64,000 bases of DNA from Vitis vinifera (lineage: Eukaryota; Streptophyta; Magnoliopsida; Vitales; Vitaceae), in NCBI RefSeq assembly GCF_030704535.1, contig NC_081809.1, forward strand, positions 1,286,501 to 1,350,500, written 5' to 3'. The notes under the pieces are model-generated. The model did not search any database. It saw only the letters and a program-made list of their open reading frames with translations, and was not told where the DNA came from. Positions 12,301 to 20,902 of this stretch are shown here, one piece after another. The translations under genes were made by a program, and so were the position numbers. Position 1 is the first letter of the stretch, and the number at the start of each line of letters is the position of its first letter.

Positions 12301-15300
12301 CCTATCCTCAGCTAAATTTTCAGTGTTGGTTAATGGGGTGCCTGCTAGTTTATTCCCTAGCACTAAAGGCCTTAGACAAGGAGATCCCTTATCTCCTTAC
12401 CTCTTTGTTATGGGAATGGAAGTGCTAGATGTTCTTATTAGGAGAGCTGTGGAGGGGGGATTTTTATCAGGGTGTAACATAAGGGGTGGCAGTAGACCCC
12501 CTTTGAACATCTCTCATTTGTTTTTTGCTAACGACACAATTATATTTTGTGAGGCTAGTAAGGATCATCTAACTCACTTAAGTTGGATTTTACTCTGGTT
12601 TGAAGCGGCTTCGGGCCTAAGGATTAACTTAGCCAAGAGTGAAATCATTCCAGTTGGAGAGGTGATGGAGATGGAGGAGTTGGCTGTTGAGCTAGGCTGC
12701 AGGGTGGGGTCCTTACCATCTCAGTACTTGGGTCTTCCTTTAGGGGCTCCCAATAGAGCGCCCTATATGTGGGATGGGGTGGAAGAGAGAGTAAGGGGAA
12801 GACTCGCGCTTTGGAAACAGCAATATATCTCTAAAAAGGGAAGAGTCACTTTAATAAAAAGTACTTTGGCTAGCATGTCAATCTATCAAATGTCTATTTT
12901 CAGAATGCCCAAGGTCGTTGCAAAAAGGCTTGAGAAAGTGCAAAGGGACTTTCTGTGGGGAGGGGGAAATATGAAGGGGAAAATTCATCTTGTTAACTGG
13001 GAGGTGGTTTGTACAGACAAGGATAAAGGTGGGCTAGGCCTTAGGAAGCTAGCCATGTTGAACAAAGCTTTACTTGGCAAGTGGATATGGAGGTATGCTT
13101 GTGACAAAGATAACCTTTGGAAACAAGTGATTAAGGTGAAGTATGGGTAGGAAGCTCTTGGTTGGAGGCCAAAGAAGGCTAATGGGGCGGTTGGAGTAGG
13201 GATTTGGAAGGAGATTTGGAAAGAATCAGAGTGGTGTTGGGATAACATGATGTTCCAAGTAGGGAAGAGCAACACGATCAGATTTTGGACAGATGTGTGG
13301 TGTTCTGATTCAGCATTGTCCCAATGTTTTCCTCATCTCTTTGGCATGGCTGTTCAAAAGATCTCAACGGTTGAGGAAATGTGGGATCAAAGTTCGGGTC
13401 AAGGAAATTGGAATCTAAATTTTTTTAGGGATTTCAATGATTGGGAGTTGGATACGGTTGGGGAATTTCTCCATATGCTGAGGGGTCATAAGCCCTCTTT
13501 GGAGGAAGACTCAGTCCTGTGGAGGCAAGGAAGAAGTGGTCAGTTCAGGGTTAAGGAAGCTTATAGTTTGTTAACCAAGTCTAATGACATAGGTTTTCCT
13601 TCAAGAAGCATTTAGGTGGCTAGGGTGCCAACTAAAGTTGCATTCTTCGCGTGGGAGGCGACGTGGAGGAAGGTGCTTACTTTGGATAGACTTCAAAGAA
13701 GAGGGGTGTAACTTCCAAATTGTTACTTCTTGTGTGGATGTGAAGAAGAAAATGTAAATCACATCCTTATACATTGTACAGTGGTTAGAGTTTTGTGGGA
13801 TATGCGGGGAAGAAAAGGAAAAAGATTTGGGACGTCATTCCGTTGTGTATTTTTTGGACGGTGTGGAAGGAGAGGAATAGATTAGCTTTTAGGGGGGGTG
13901 TGTTGAATATTCAGAAGTTAAAGAATTTTTTTGTCTGTAATTTGTGGAGTTGGGCCAAATTGTATGTAGGTGAGGAGGCGTTCTCCCTTTTAGGCTTTCT
14001 GGAGTGGATAGCATCCACCTAAAGGGAGGTGATTCTTTTTGTCTTTGTTTTTTGAAGTCCTAACCACCTTGTATGCTCCCTGTATGCTTTGTGGCGTTCT
14101 GCCTTTTTTTATGCATATCCTTTACTTATAAAAAAATATATATATATATATTGGAAAAGCCAGGGTTTCATGATCTCATTTTTCTCCTAAAATATCTTGC
14201 ATTTGTTGGACAGTTATGTTTCAGAAACAGAGAGAAGGCATGCTATTCCATCACAAGCACAACGTCACATATTGGCAGGTCTTGCTTCTGCCGTGGGTGG
14301 TTTGAGTGCACCGTACGAAAAGGCTTCTCATGTGCATGAAAGACCGATCGTGAATTGGCTCTGGTCAGCTGGTTGTCATCCGTTTGGACCATTCTCCAAT
14401 ACTTCCCAGATCAGTCAAATGCTCCAGGATGTTGCCTTGGTAATTCCAATGATGTTCTTTGCTTAATTCTGCATAAAAATATTAAAAATGATAATCAAGG
14501 TTAGCTTCATTAAGGTAGCAAAAGTCACAACTTAAAAGCTAAAGAAGGGATTTATTTACATTAAGCCATTGAGAAAAATATGGTTTTCTGAGTGTCTGTC
14601 ACTCTCTGGTCTGGATATCTGATAACGCTTTACAATAAGTTGATTCTAGTTGACGAAGAATATCTGAAAGAAATTCTTTGTATTGTTGGCAGAGGAACAC
14701 AATATACGCTCGTGTAGATTCTGCACTACACAGAATTCGGGATACATCAGAGGTAACTTGATTATTTATTTATTTCATAAATATAAATTAGTTTGTCTTC
14801 AATTTGGCCATTTTATCATTCATTTATATGCTTACAAGATTCTATTCTCTTTGTAGTATGTACAAACTTTTGCTGCTGAATATCTGAAAACCCCACTTGG
14901 TGAACCAGTCAAGGGCAAGAAAAATAAGTCGAGCACTGAGCTATGGTTGGAAAAGTTCTACAAGAAGAAAACTAACTTGCCTGAACCTTTACCTCACGAA
15001 TTAGTTGAAAGACTAGAGAAATTCTTGGATGTAAGTTATTCTTATTCTCAATGACCATCTTGATCTAGACAAACATATTTCCAACATTAACACATCGATC
15101 TTTTCATAATTGAACAACAGAACCTTGAGGAAGAACTTGTAGATCTATCATCCCTGTTATACGATCATCGGTTACAAGATGCACATCTGAACAGCTCAGA
15201 AATTTTACAAAGCACTATCTACACCCAACAGTAAGTTGCCCTGCACATGGAAAAAGCTTCTTGGTGATTATGAAATTGAAATTTCTGATTAGGGTTTTAT

Positions 15301-15502
15301 GATCCTTGTAATAATCATCTGTCTATGATATAACAGGTACGTAGATTATGTTTTGGTGAGTGAGAAGGAGAAAATGAAATGCTGTGACATCGAATATAGA
15401 TTCCCGGTGGAGTCTTCTCAAACGTTCATCTACGGTGGAATTCTTCTTGCTGGATTCTTTGTATATTTCCTGGTCATTTTCTTTTCATCTCCTGTGCGTT
15501 AA
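389..15502 (+). CDS. Large single-pass membrane protein, 3' part (At5g58100/At3g28720-like)
   Basis: Ten coding exons can be joined with GT-AG borders and continuous phase: 389-515, 1900-2088, 2577-2663, 2846-3003, 3923-4042, 14214-14439, 14693-14752, 14857-15030, 15121-15230 and 15337-15502 (TAA). The 5' part lies outside the window. The visible protein is soluble-looking over most of its length, has a Lys-rich patch (GKEKKKKTEKKQ, exon at 2846), and ends in one hydrophobic helix (FIYGGILLAGFFVYFLVIFF) with a short tail SSPVR, so it is probably a type I or tail-anchored membrane protein. From memory the C-terminal half matches the plant family of Arabidopsis At5g58100, reported to affect pollen exine; I hold the family firmly and the role loosely. 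No catalytic motif is visible. The intron 4043-14213 is swollen to 10.2 kb by two L1 elements lying in the sense direction; all ten exons remain open. Confidence 0.85.
516..1899 (+). other. Intron of the membrane-protein gene
   Basis: A 1.4-kb intron between exons 389-515 and 1900-2088. Two imperfect direct repeats are visible at about 846-965 and 967-1075 (both contain 'tgaactctagct', 'ccaa.cc.catt.ctg' and 'cctctgtncatgactgaac'), a small local duplication. Nothing else is recognised in it. Confidence 0.6.
4233..4538. mobile_element. MITE-like AT-rich element
   Basis: About 300 bp of AT-rich sequence whose ends form imperfect inverted repeats: left GTCCGTTTGTATAC, right end read in reverse GGCTTTGTTTGAATAC. 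TTA triplets flank both sides. A second copy of the same family follows directly and is split by the L1 (left piece about 4541-4577, right piece about 10645-10830), which helps define the family. No coding capacity. Confidence 0.45.
4692..6869 (+). CDS. L1 ORF1 protein (RNA-binding, DUF4283-like N-terminus)
   Basis: A 725-codon open frame. The N-terminal 100 residues (KGGISSWVRLGPKSIGSFID) and the stretch near residues 255-320 (RSEAWVRVLGLPVSMWERDTL…ILVKIK) resemble the DUF4283-type region of plant L1 ORF1, which binds the element RNA. I see no clear CCHC zinc knuckle, which many plant L1 ORF1 proteins carry. The middle third is Gly/Asp/Ser-rich, and the C-terminus is charged and probably helical (MVKIRERREKVHRKSLLEN). 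The open frame begins with GTG; a TGA at 4680-4682 closes it upstream and no in-frame ATG precedes. A different frame with ATG at 4619 runs into this region, so the native start may have been lost by a small indel near 4690. The stop overlaps the ORF2 start. Confidence 0.8.
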   Translation: MESKWFDVEVREQKGKEQVLIVERKGGISSWVRLGPKSIGSFIDGLEACIGNAGTGIWEKQWKDSGRSFLMVRSQNKGGLFIRLGVTDMGNKRFSIFIPKGNGSKNGWVLMAGLLRRLGCYDRETRLQAKGVTPLRSSMGKSYAEAVVYSEEKAIAVARVELGKRDLSRSMGKMAHCLVGSWDTSFEVGEDLRDWGTKLAKLWCLKGNLGIAKMERGKALLEFGILAEAEKALKIGGFSCLGSPLNLQKWRPECGCLQEGNKRSEAWVRVLGLPVSMWERDTLKRIGDACGGFIDVDHQTEMLEDLQWARILVKIKQERLPNEMEIRTEDHRYVLSLWWELRPTVRKVREEKGKGILVSDGEDGGEGYARAGGRVRGLVGGSSLEVRLQTDDGTRGQSSGMGLTAGTDSDLVSDGPHELCGLAKQWAVGPHEVFDSALPCDSGLIHIGLPSDAGRAAKKKSIGGDGLGSQGRGSPQVCNKDEAHVRGARFSNGVGQSSEGGLEQPWSCLTVKNGLWRPSNEEQRVVKNSMTDDALMEEALRYGTAPNYYGPLVCVPPSPPSYSYFSGRTPLGECYDRSGVGLDASQRVILDRRMGERTFAAMKPMDRWEMGEDNNGALGACGQDLCLVGETVPEIRDWREASWEESELARFSQFLGFPTAGLEKEILDFMVKIRERREKVHRKSLLENSKFERELKRLECTINYDGGRKQKGIVQGRGGQSPDDL
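6866..10513 (+). CDS. L1 ORF2: endonuclease / reverse transcriptase / zf-RVT
   Basis: An intact 1215-residue ORF2. Residues 1-230 are the AP-type endonuclease: SWNVRGAND, the catalytic glutamate in CIQETKI (about 33-39), GGDFNVTL and a SDHFPIL end. Residues about 430-740 are the reverse transcriptase: GDKAPGPDGFT, FRPISLLGGLYK, KLDIEKAYDSISW, GLRQGDPISPYLF and the active-site FADD at about 691-694. The C-terminus has the plant zf-RVT domain (LSNCCFLCGCEEENVNHILLHC core at about residues 1090-1110). The start overlaps the ORF1 stop (ATGA), which fits termination-reinitiation translation. No internal stop is seen, so this copy keeps all known ORF2 domains. Confidence 0.93.
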   Translation: MKLKLVSWNVRGANDSSKRKVIKAMIRSQRADLVCIQETKIQNMTEGVVRSIGSGRFLDWGAMGAQGSAGGILVCWDKRSLELLELEVGIYSISCKLKTVENDVVWVFTGVYGPCNRKERELLWEELGAIRGIWDEPWCIGGDFNVTLSQRDRSRQGSFSGAMRRFAQVVDDLVLIDLPLQGGVYSWSGGRNNQTWARLDRFLVSQGWLDIFRGAVQCRLPRPTSDHFPILLKGGGMSRGPSPFRFENMWLKVEGFKELLREWWQGGERVGRASFRLAAKMKVMKEKIKVWNRDVFGRVEVNKGLALRQIEFWDRVESGRDLSEREVDMKNEAKENFKKWVLLEEAHWRQMSRELWLREGDKNTGFFHKMASAHWRNNFLDRIIINGEELVEEQEVREGIVKAFQQQLREEPGWRADLGGLHLKSLDHSEAEALEVPFTEEEIFAALMEMNGDKAPGPDGFTVAFWQACWDFAKEEILELFKELYDQKSFAKSLNATFLVIIPKKGGAEDLGEFRPISLLGGLYKLMAKVLANRLKLVLDKVVSVDQNAFVRGRQIIDASLIANEVVDYWQKRKEKGLVCKLDIEKAYDSISWSFLMKVLSKMGFGSRWMDWMWWCFSTAKFSVLINGAPAGFFPSSKGLRQGDPISPYLFILGMEVLSALIRRAVQGNYISGCRLRGRGGEEIMVSHLLFADDTIIFCEASKDQLTHLGWILAWFEAASGLRINLAKSELIPVGEIDNVEEMAVELGCRIGSFPVKYLGLPLGARHKALPMWDGVEERLRRRLARWKRQYLSKGGRITLIRSTLASIPIYQMSIFRMPKSVVKRLEKLQRDFLWGGGNTGRKIHLVNWKVVCTQKDKGGLGIRRMGLLNKALLGKWIWRFAVEKDVLWKKVIGVKYGLEGGGWKSKEARGPFGAGVWKEILKEMGWCWNNMKFKVGRGNKVRFWTDHWCGNEALSQVFPQIFALAACRNAVVDEVWDPRLGQGGWNLRLGRDSNDWELGLIEELLFLLRDIRVTPEEDSVLWKGGGSDCFRIRGAYNLVAAPNTLAFPGKNIWVDMVPSKVAFFAWEATWEKILTLDRLQVRGWQLSNCCFLCGCEEENVNHILLHCTVVRSLWEIAFALFGVQWVFPERVKEALFCWQGSFVGKKRKKIWKSIPLCIFWTVWKERNRLAFRGGFLAIQVLKNSFVCNLWSWAKLYRGEESSSLLGFLEWIAVP
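10645..11335 (+). other. Intron sequence between two L1 elements, with half of a split MITE
   Basis: The first ~190 bp (to about 10830) are the right half of the MITE broken by the L1; they share 'aggtaagtc.atactttt' and 'ttttaaaattagaaaa' blocks with the MITE at 4233-4538. The rest is ordinary host intron with no recognised feature. Confidence 0.5.
11335..14165 (+). mobile_element. 5'-truncated L1-type LINE with 17-bp target-site duplication
   Basis: The element spans about 11352-14148 and is flanked by a perfect duplication TATTGGAAAAGCCAGGG at 11335-11351 and 14149-14165. It begins inside ORF2, just upstream of the reverse transcriptase, and ends in a 3' UTR and short A/T tail like the L1 upstream. 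Translated pieces keep the RT (FRPISLLGGLYK, KLDIEKAYDSINW) and zf-RVT (NCYFLCGCEEENVNHILIHC), but the reading frame is interrupted at least four times (open pieces 11372-11728, 11792-13150, 13247-13615, 13795-14022), and the active site reads FAND instead of FADD. A perfect duplication beside so many coding changes suggests the copy was transposed from an already damaged source or has decayed mostly by indels. Confidence 0.92.
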
Positions 15503-15860
15503 GTCAGAATCACAACGGCTGCCGGCCGGAAATCGTGTCAAAATTTCAAAGCCTGGCAGTATGGAGGAGAAATGTGTATCCCCAGAAAATATATAATTTT
15601 GAGGAGAAAAAATTTTGATTTATAAGAAAAAATTGTGTAAAAACGTTGGATGGGTAATGGTGTAGGTTAGTATGATAATGCCCATTTGAGGACGAGGATA
15701 CAAAAGGATGAAAAGTTTCTTCTTTTTGGGTTTCTTTCTTTCTCTTTGAGAAAAGTTGGCTCTCCTGTGCTGGAAGTGAGGAGATTGAAGGGGTTGAGGG
15801 ATTAAAAGATAATATGGACGGATTGACTGGATTGAACATCAAATATAATGAAGACTAATC
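15503..15860 (+). other. 3' UTR and downstream of the membrane-protein gene
   Basis: Sequence after the TAA at 15500-15502. It is unstructured and AT-moderate, with possible poly(A) signals (aatataatg at 15842). An ORF on the other strand here has no support. Confidence 0.4.
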
Positions 15861-17570
15861 TCCCTTCAAATGCCATTGTATAAATTATTGTATTTTTTTA
15901 AAGTGGCATTTTATTTGAAATATTTGCTGGACAAGATTTAAAAAACAATCCCTATTTAATGAAAAGTATAAATATATCATTTTTTTTCATTTGGTCCAAG
16001 AAATATTTATAATTCCTTTTAATGTATTTAATTGTAAGTAAAAGGTTTGTTTTTATATAAAGATAAAAAAAAACCATTAAGTAAGAATTTAATTTTATAA
16101 AATATAAGTTTTAAACTGTTATTTAAAAATAATTAATATTTTATACATTTTTTATTAAATTAAAGGTTTATCTATAATCATTTCCGTACTACTTTTTTTT
16201 AGAGGGATTTTATTTTATGATTACTTTTGTGTAAAAATAAATTTTTTGGTAATTGTAAAATTAGATTAAAATTTGATGAAGGATACTTTTATATGGAAGG
16301 AATATAATTGATTTATTTTGTTAAACTAATCCATCTCAAATTTTTTTATACTTATAATCATATTGAATGGGATACAATTTTTTTTTTGGTAATTCATAAA
16401 CTTTTTAATATAAGAAATAAACTTAACTTTTATTGTTTTCCCAAATTCGTCCCATTCATTCAATTAGCTAAACAGGTTATTCTTCTTATTAGTCTCACTT
16501 GTTTTAAGAAATGCACCGGGTGCCGTAGAGGGACTAGATCTTGCTCGTGAGGGTAATGAAATTATCCGTGCTGGAGTCCTGAACTAGCTACTGCTTATAA
16601 AGAATGAAAGAAAATCAAATTTGAATTCCCAACATGGATGCTTTGTAATCCAATAATTATTGTTCGTTTCCTAAATGATTCTTGCATATAAAAATTAAAT
16701 AATTTAAAAATATATCAATTTTTAATTAATTTAAAAAAATATTTAATTAAAAGGTTATTGAAAACCCTATTTTAAAATTTTAACTCATTCTTTTTTTTTT
16801 AACATCATTTCAATTATTTTTTAAATATAAAAAAATATTAGATTTATAAATTTAAAGATTGCATTTGAATAACCATTTTTCTTAATTATTTTTTTAACGT
16901 GAAAAAAATTGAAGAAAAAAATACAAAGAAAAGAAAATAAAAAATAGTAAATAAAATAAATTGAAAATCCGTAAACTATTTTTATATATTCATTCCCACT
17001 CATTTCACTTATTTTTCTATTTGACAAAAAGATAAGAAAAAACACTTCCAAACCCTCTGATAAACCCCCGAAGCAAACACAATCTAAGTGAATATTATGA
17101 TTACAACCCACATTTATTTTTATTTTGTGATTACTTTCGCAAAAATTTATGATTTTCCATTCATCACGTTATCATCTCTAAACAAGTAAAGAAAATCAGA
17201 CAAAAACAAAAGGGGGAAAAAGAATTAAAAGTGAAATTCAAGAGATCAGATATAGCTTTCTAGGCTGCATTTCCATCACTGTTCAGAGCCCAGTGCACAT
17301 TTCATCATATCAACATTTCCAAACCCTCTCATAAACCCTTAAATCAAACCCTAAACACCCAAAAAGAAAGAGATCATTTTATTTTATCAAAGGGGTCCTC
17401 AGCAAAAATGCTTGTAATTGTCATCAGATTAGATGATCAGGTCTCAAAGATTACATACCATCACAGGAACCCACAGAATTACACTAATAACAGCAGAAAA
17501 AATTTAGTAAAATATTTATTGGGAAAAAGAAAAACCCAATGAAAACATATTAAAATGAAGAGCAGAAGAG
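15861..17570. other. AT-rich spacer
   Basis: Long A/T runs and no open frame with a recognisable product. 17170-17520 is less AT-rich and could be the 3' flank of the small minus-strand unit that follows; I see no gene in it. Confidence 0.4.
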
Positions 17571-17592
17571 AGATTTAGCAAGATTTTATTAG

Positions 17593-17622
17593 TTTCGCCT
17601 TGACAAGAATGAGGGCGAAACG
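17593..17622 (-). other. Perfect 8-bp stem-loop in the 3' part of a small transcription unit
   Basis: GTTTCGCC at 17593-17600 pairs with GGCGAAAC at 17615-17622, with a 14-nt loop. On the minus strand it lies about 90 nt after the stop of the 49-codon ORF and is followed by TAATAAAAT, a plausible poly(A) signal. It could be an RNA structure of the 3' UTR or part of a non-coding RNA. Confidence 0.45.
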
Positions 17623-17710
17623 ACTCAACTCTCCTGCATTAAATCTTTGCCTCTTGCTCTTATCATAGAAACCCTAAAAATCCATCGTTATCAGAGATTT
17701 GGGATCCTAC

Positions 17711-17860
17711 TTAGAGGCATTCATCTTTGACAAAATCAGTAAAAGCAGACTCCAGATCAGCGAAGGAAAAAGAAAAAACGTAGGAAGAGTCGAGATCATC
17801 CAAGGAAAAAGAACACGTACAAAGAAGGGACAGTGAGAATCGATGAGACGAAAGAGCCAT
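17711..17860 (-). CDS. Candidate 49-residue small protein
   Basis: An ATG-started frame on the minus strand encodes MALSSHRFSLSLLCTCSFSL… and ends …SAFTDFVKDECL. It is Ser/Phe/Leu-rich with an acidic C-terminal third and no recognised domain. Support comes from context: a TATA box (TATATAAAC, 17893-17901), a telo-box (AAACCCTAA, about 17920-17928) and several site II motifs (TGGGCC/AGCCCA, 17978-17999 and 18100-18116) lie upstream, the promoter set typical of plant translation and snoRNA genes. The TATA box is so close that the 5' leader would be under about 10-15 nt, which is odd for an mRNA. The unit may therefore make a non-coding RNA instead; I saw CTGA boxes but no convincing C box. Confidence 0.35.
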   Translation of the reverse strand: MALSSHRFSLSLLCTCSFSLDDLDSSYVFSFSFADLESAFTDFVKDECL

Positions 17861-17892
17861 GTAGCAGATAAATAATGCCTCGGCTGCGTAAG

Positions 17893-18120
17893 GTTTATAT
17901 ACTGGAAATTGGGAATTAGGGTTTTAAGAACTAAATTACCAAAAACTCCTTCGTCGTTGTGTAATATGGCCAAGTTCAAGCCCAAGTTGTAATGGGCCAA
18001 GACCCACGGAAGCAAGATCTCTGTTACATCAGCATGGAGGTTACTACTTACTCCGTGTAATTTTAGTGGCCCTAGTGGGATTATTACAGAACAACTCGAG
18101 CCCAAGTTTTAATGGGCCTT
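17893..18120 (-). promoter_or_regulatory. TATA + telo-box + site II promoter
   Basis: Read on the minus strand: site II elements (TGGGCC / AAGCCCA) repeated at about 18100-18116 and 17978-17999, then AAACCCTAA, then TATATAAAC at 17893-17901. In plants this combination drives growth-linked genes such as ribosomal-protein and snoRNA genes. A near-copy of the block 'gcccaag.t.taatgggcc…gaccca' occurs twice (17970-18005 and 18097-18126), so the promoter itself contains a small duplication. Confidence 0.5.
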
Positions 18121-18129
18121 GACCCACCC

Positions 18130-19700
18130 AAGATCTCTGTGAACGGGCCCTCCCTCGTTAACAACTTAACCAGCAGTATGGTGGTTTCAAGGATGGAAAC
18201 ATCACTAAATATCGGAGATATTTCGTGGAAATTTTGAGTTTTGGACCTTTTGGTCCAAGCAACAAATGGAGGCAAAACATCAACCGACCAATCTTAGCTG
18301 ATTTTTCGCTGATATTTGTGGTCAATGCTCACGCGGGCTCGGTCAACGTGCGCAGCTTCTCTTGCTTGTACAGTCAATGCCCATTTTTGCTTGATCAAAG
18401 CCTTAAAATTTAGATTATTTGATTAAAAGCATGATATCATCCTCATTTTATAAATTTAGTCCTAAAAAATATCCGATTTGGATAAAAATACTCTTATTCT
18501 TTTCTTTCTTTTTTTTTTTTTTTGAGATCGATGAAAATTCATAGGGTTTTAGTGATTATGACATAATATTTAATTAAAATGTTTGATTCAAGCATGCCAG
18601 TTCATGGGCCTCCCCTGTTTGAATTTTATGGTTTAGGTGGTGCCACATAAATGATTGCGACTTTGGTTGAACAATAACAAGTATACATCGCTTTCTACCT
18701 TTGCAAAAGCAAATGAAATTTCTTCTCAAAACACTTGCACAAGAAGTTAAAAGACCTTCAATTTATTATTAAAAAATCAGCCTCTTTTAAGAACAAAATG
18801 ATCGGAAAACAGTTTCCTATTCTAAAGGAACCAAACAAGCCTTATTCTCTTACCTCTTCTATGATCGAGAACCAACATTAGGGCATTACTGGTCCCAGAG
18901 ACCATGAGGCATACGCCACTGGTCACATGTTGGATTTTGCAATCATATTGTATTTGGGAATCAATTGATGGGCATCAAGACAAACACCCACTCCTCTGCC
19001 CCACATGTGACCCCAACAAATTTATCAATAAAAACAAAAAAAGGGAAATTTTAAGCATTTCCCTTGGAAAGTTACTTGAAATCTTGCTGGAGCATAATTT
19101 TGTGACTACACAACCTGGAACCTTGTTCTATGCGGAGTTTCATTTTCCGAGTGAAGATGTCCACACAATTGTTTATGTTTTGGGTTTTTTTTTTTCCTCA
19201 ATACAAGGCTGTTATTTAATAAAAAAGAATATTTATTAAAATTTATTTTATATAAATTTAATATTCTTTCTAACTTGTTCTTACACAAAAGTTATTTTCT
19301 TAGAAGCGCAAACTTACGTTATTTTCAAAAGCATGTATGCTGGCTCTGCTAGTGGAATCCAATATTCGTGGACCAATATGCTCCGGAGAGCATTTGACCT
19401 TAAAAACGGGGATGGCGTGTCTTAAAAATGTGAAAAAAAGATGCAATAAATAATTATAACACACATACTTTAATCTTTGGTTTTATACTCAAATTCCATT
19501 TTATTACTTCGTTCTTGATTCCTTATTTTATATACCCAATTTTATTTTTTTTATCATCGTCTCACAAACTAAATTCTATCGCTAACACCTGTTTATTTCC
19601 AAACCGTAAGGTAGTAGGGAGGCCATAATTAACAAACCACCACCGCCTATTCAAGACTGCTGGCGTCACCACATACGTACCACCGCATGCCACGTTTGAA
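18130..19700. other. Intergenic spacer
   Basis: Mixed AT-rich sequence between the small minus-strand unit and the EF-hand gene. A poly-pyrimidine run lies at 18500-18523. No gene, RNA or repeat end is recognised; the short open frames here lack codon-like structure or homology that I can see. Confidence 0.4.
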
Positions 19701-19810
19701 TGTAGGTCACTAGGTCTGGAACCTTGCCACCCAAGTCAGGTCATGTCGCGTCCAGTGACCCAAATACTGGGGCGCGTGGACTCGGCACCTCCAGCTATCT
19801 CTCGCCCTCT

Positions 19811-19820
19811 CTATATAGAT
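19811..19820 (+). promoter_or_regulatory. TATA box of the EF-hand gene
   Basis: CTATATAGAT lies about 90 bp before the ATG at 19909, leaving a 5' UTR of about 60 nt. It sits in a relatively GC-rich stretch with a CCACGTTTG motif at 19689-19697. Confidence 0.6.
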
Positions 19821-19908
19821 GTGCCACCTCCCTCATTCTCGTACTTACATTTCGTGTCTATTGTTCTTCAAAACGCGTCGGTTCGATCTCATTTACGAAG
19901 CAGCTGCA

Positions 19909-20400
19909 ATGTGTCCCACCGGCAGTTCCCTACCTCAGGCGACTGCGGTGAGGTCTGAGTTCCGCCCGGCATTCGACGTCCTTGACGCCGACCGCGACGG
20001 CAAGATCAGCCGCGAAGATCTCCGCAGCTTTTACGCGGGATTCCCAGGCGGCGTCTCCGGAGATGAGGAGGCGATCGGGTCCATGATGTCGGTGGCGGAT
20101 TCGAATAAGGATGGGTTCGTGGAGTACGATGAGTTTGAACGCGTGTTGGGCTGCCGGAGAAGTCCGAGGAACAAGGGCCACGGCGTCGCTGGGGTGATGG
20201 AGGATGTGTTTAAGGTTATGGACAGGGACGGCGACGGCAAAGTAGGGCTCGAGGATTTGAAGAGCTATATGAATTGGGCCGGGTTTTCTGCAACTGAGGA
20301 AGATATCAAGGCCATGATCAAATTGGGCGGCGGTGATGAAGATAGTGGTGTATCCTATGATGGTCTGCTCAAGATCCTGGCCGTTGATTATATTAACTAA
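19909..20400 (+). CDS. EF-hand calcium-binding protein (CP1 / calmodulin-like)
   Basis: An intron-less 163-residue protein starting MCPTGSSLPQ. Three canonical EF-hand loops are visible: D26-A-D28-R-D30-G…D37, D64-S-N66-K-D68-G…E75 and D105-R-D107-G-D109-G…D116. The fourth (about residues 141-152, GGGDEDSGVSYD) is degenerate. The MCP start and the FRPAFDV(L/I)D.DRDGKIS beginning match, from memory, Arabidopsis Ca2+-binding protein CP1 (At5g49480), a salt-responsive calcium sensor; the CML family in general relays cytosolic Ca2+ signals. The ATG at 19909 is chosen over the upstream open codons because of this conserved N-terminus and the TATA spacing. Local GC content is much higher than the flanks, usual for intron-less CML genes. 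Confidence 0.9.
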   Translation: MCPTGSSLPQATAVRSEFRPAFDVLDADRDGKISREDLRSFYAGFPGGVSGDEEAIGSMMSVADSNKDGFVEYDEFERVLGCRRSPRNKGHGVAGVMEDVFKVMDRDGDGKVGLEDLKSYMNWAGFSATEEDIKAMIKLGGGDEDSGVSYDGLLKILAVDYIN

Positions 20401-20902
20401 TTTTGCGCGTATTTTACCTGTAAAAGTAAAATAAAATGTAGAAATTTCTGCATATTTGCCGAACTCATCTTTTTGTCCCATTAACTAAAAAGGCGTTGCG
20501 ATCCAAGTTTCTTGCCAGCCTCCCCTTTAGAGATCAGTCCATTTCCTTTTTTCTTTCAAAATAAAAAATTCAAAAAAGAACAAATTCTCAAAATAAAACA
20601 TGTGATTCAAAAGAATATTGGTTTAGGTTATTAAATTATATTTGTAGCACGTGACTTCCGGGGTTTAATTTCTATTGCATTTATTTGAACTTCCATTTTA
20701 AAATAGCCAGCTGAATCACGATGTTTATAGATAATTTTATATATATTCTCTTAAAAAAAAAAAAAAAAAAAGGTACACAGTCCTCTTCAATATGGTAACA
20801 ATCTGCGGTTGTTTAATCAAACACCCAAAGCATGGATGATGGAATTTTGAATAGCACACTGTAACTACAATTTCTGTCTTGTGCTAAAAGACGCTTAGTG
20901 GC
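20401..20902. other. Convergent 3' flanks of the EF-hand and SLD5 genes
   Basis: The EF-hand gene (+) and SLD5 (-) end towards each other here. A 20-nt A run is at 20752-20771. No other feature is seen. Confidence 0.4.

Noticed and set aside
17707-18105. 132-codon minus-strand open frame
   Set aside because: It would start upstream of the TATA box and telo-box, inside the promoter; the 49-codon frame fits the promoter position better.
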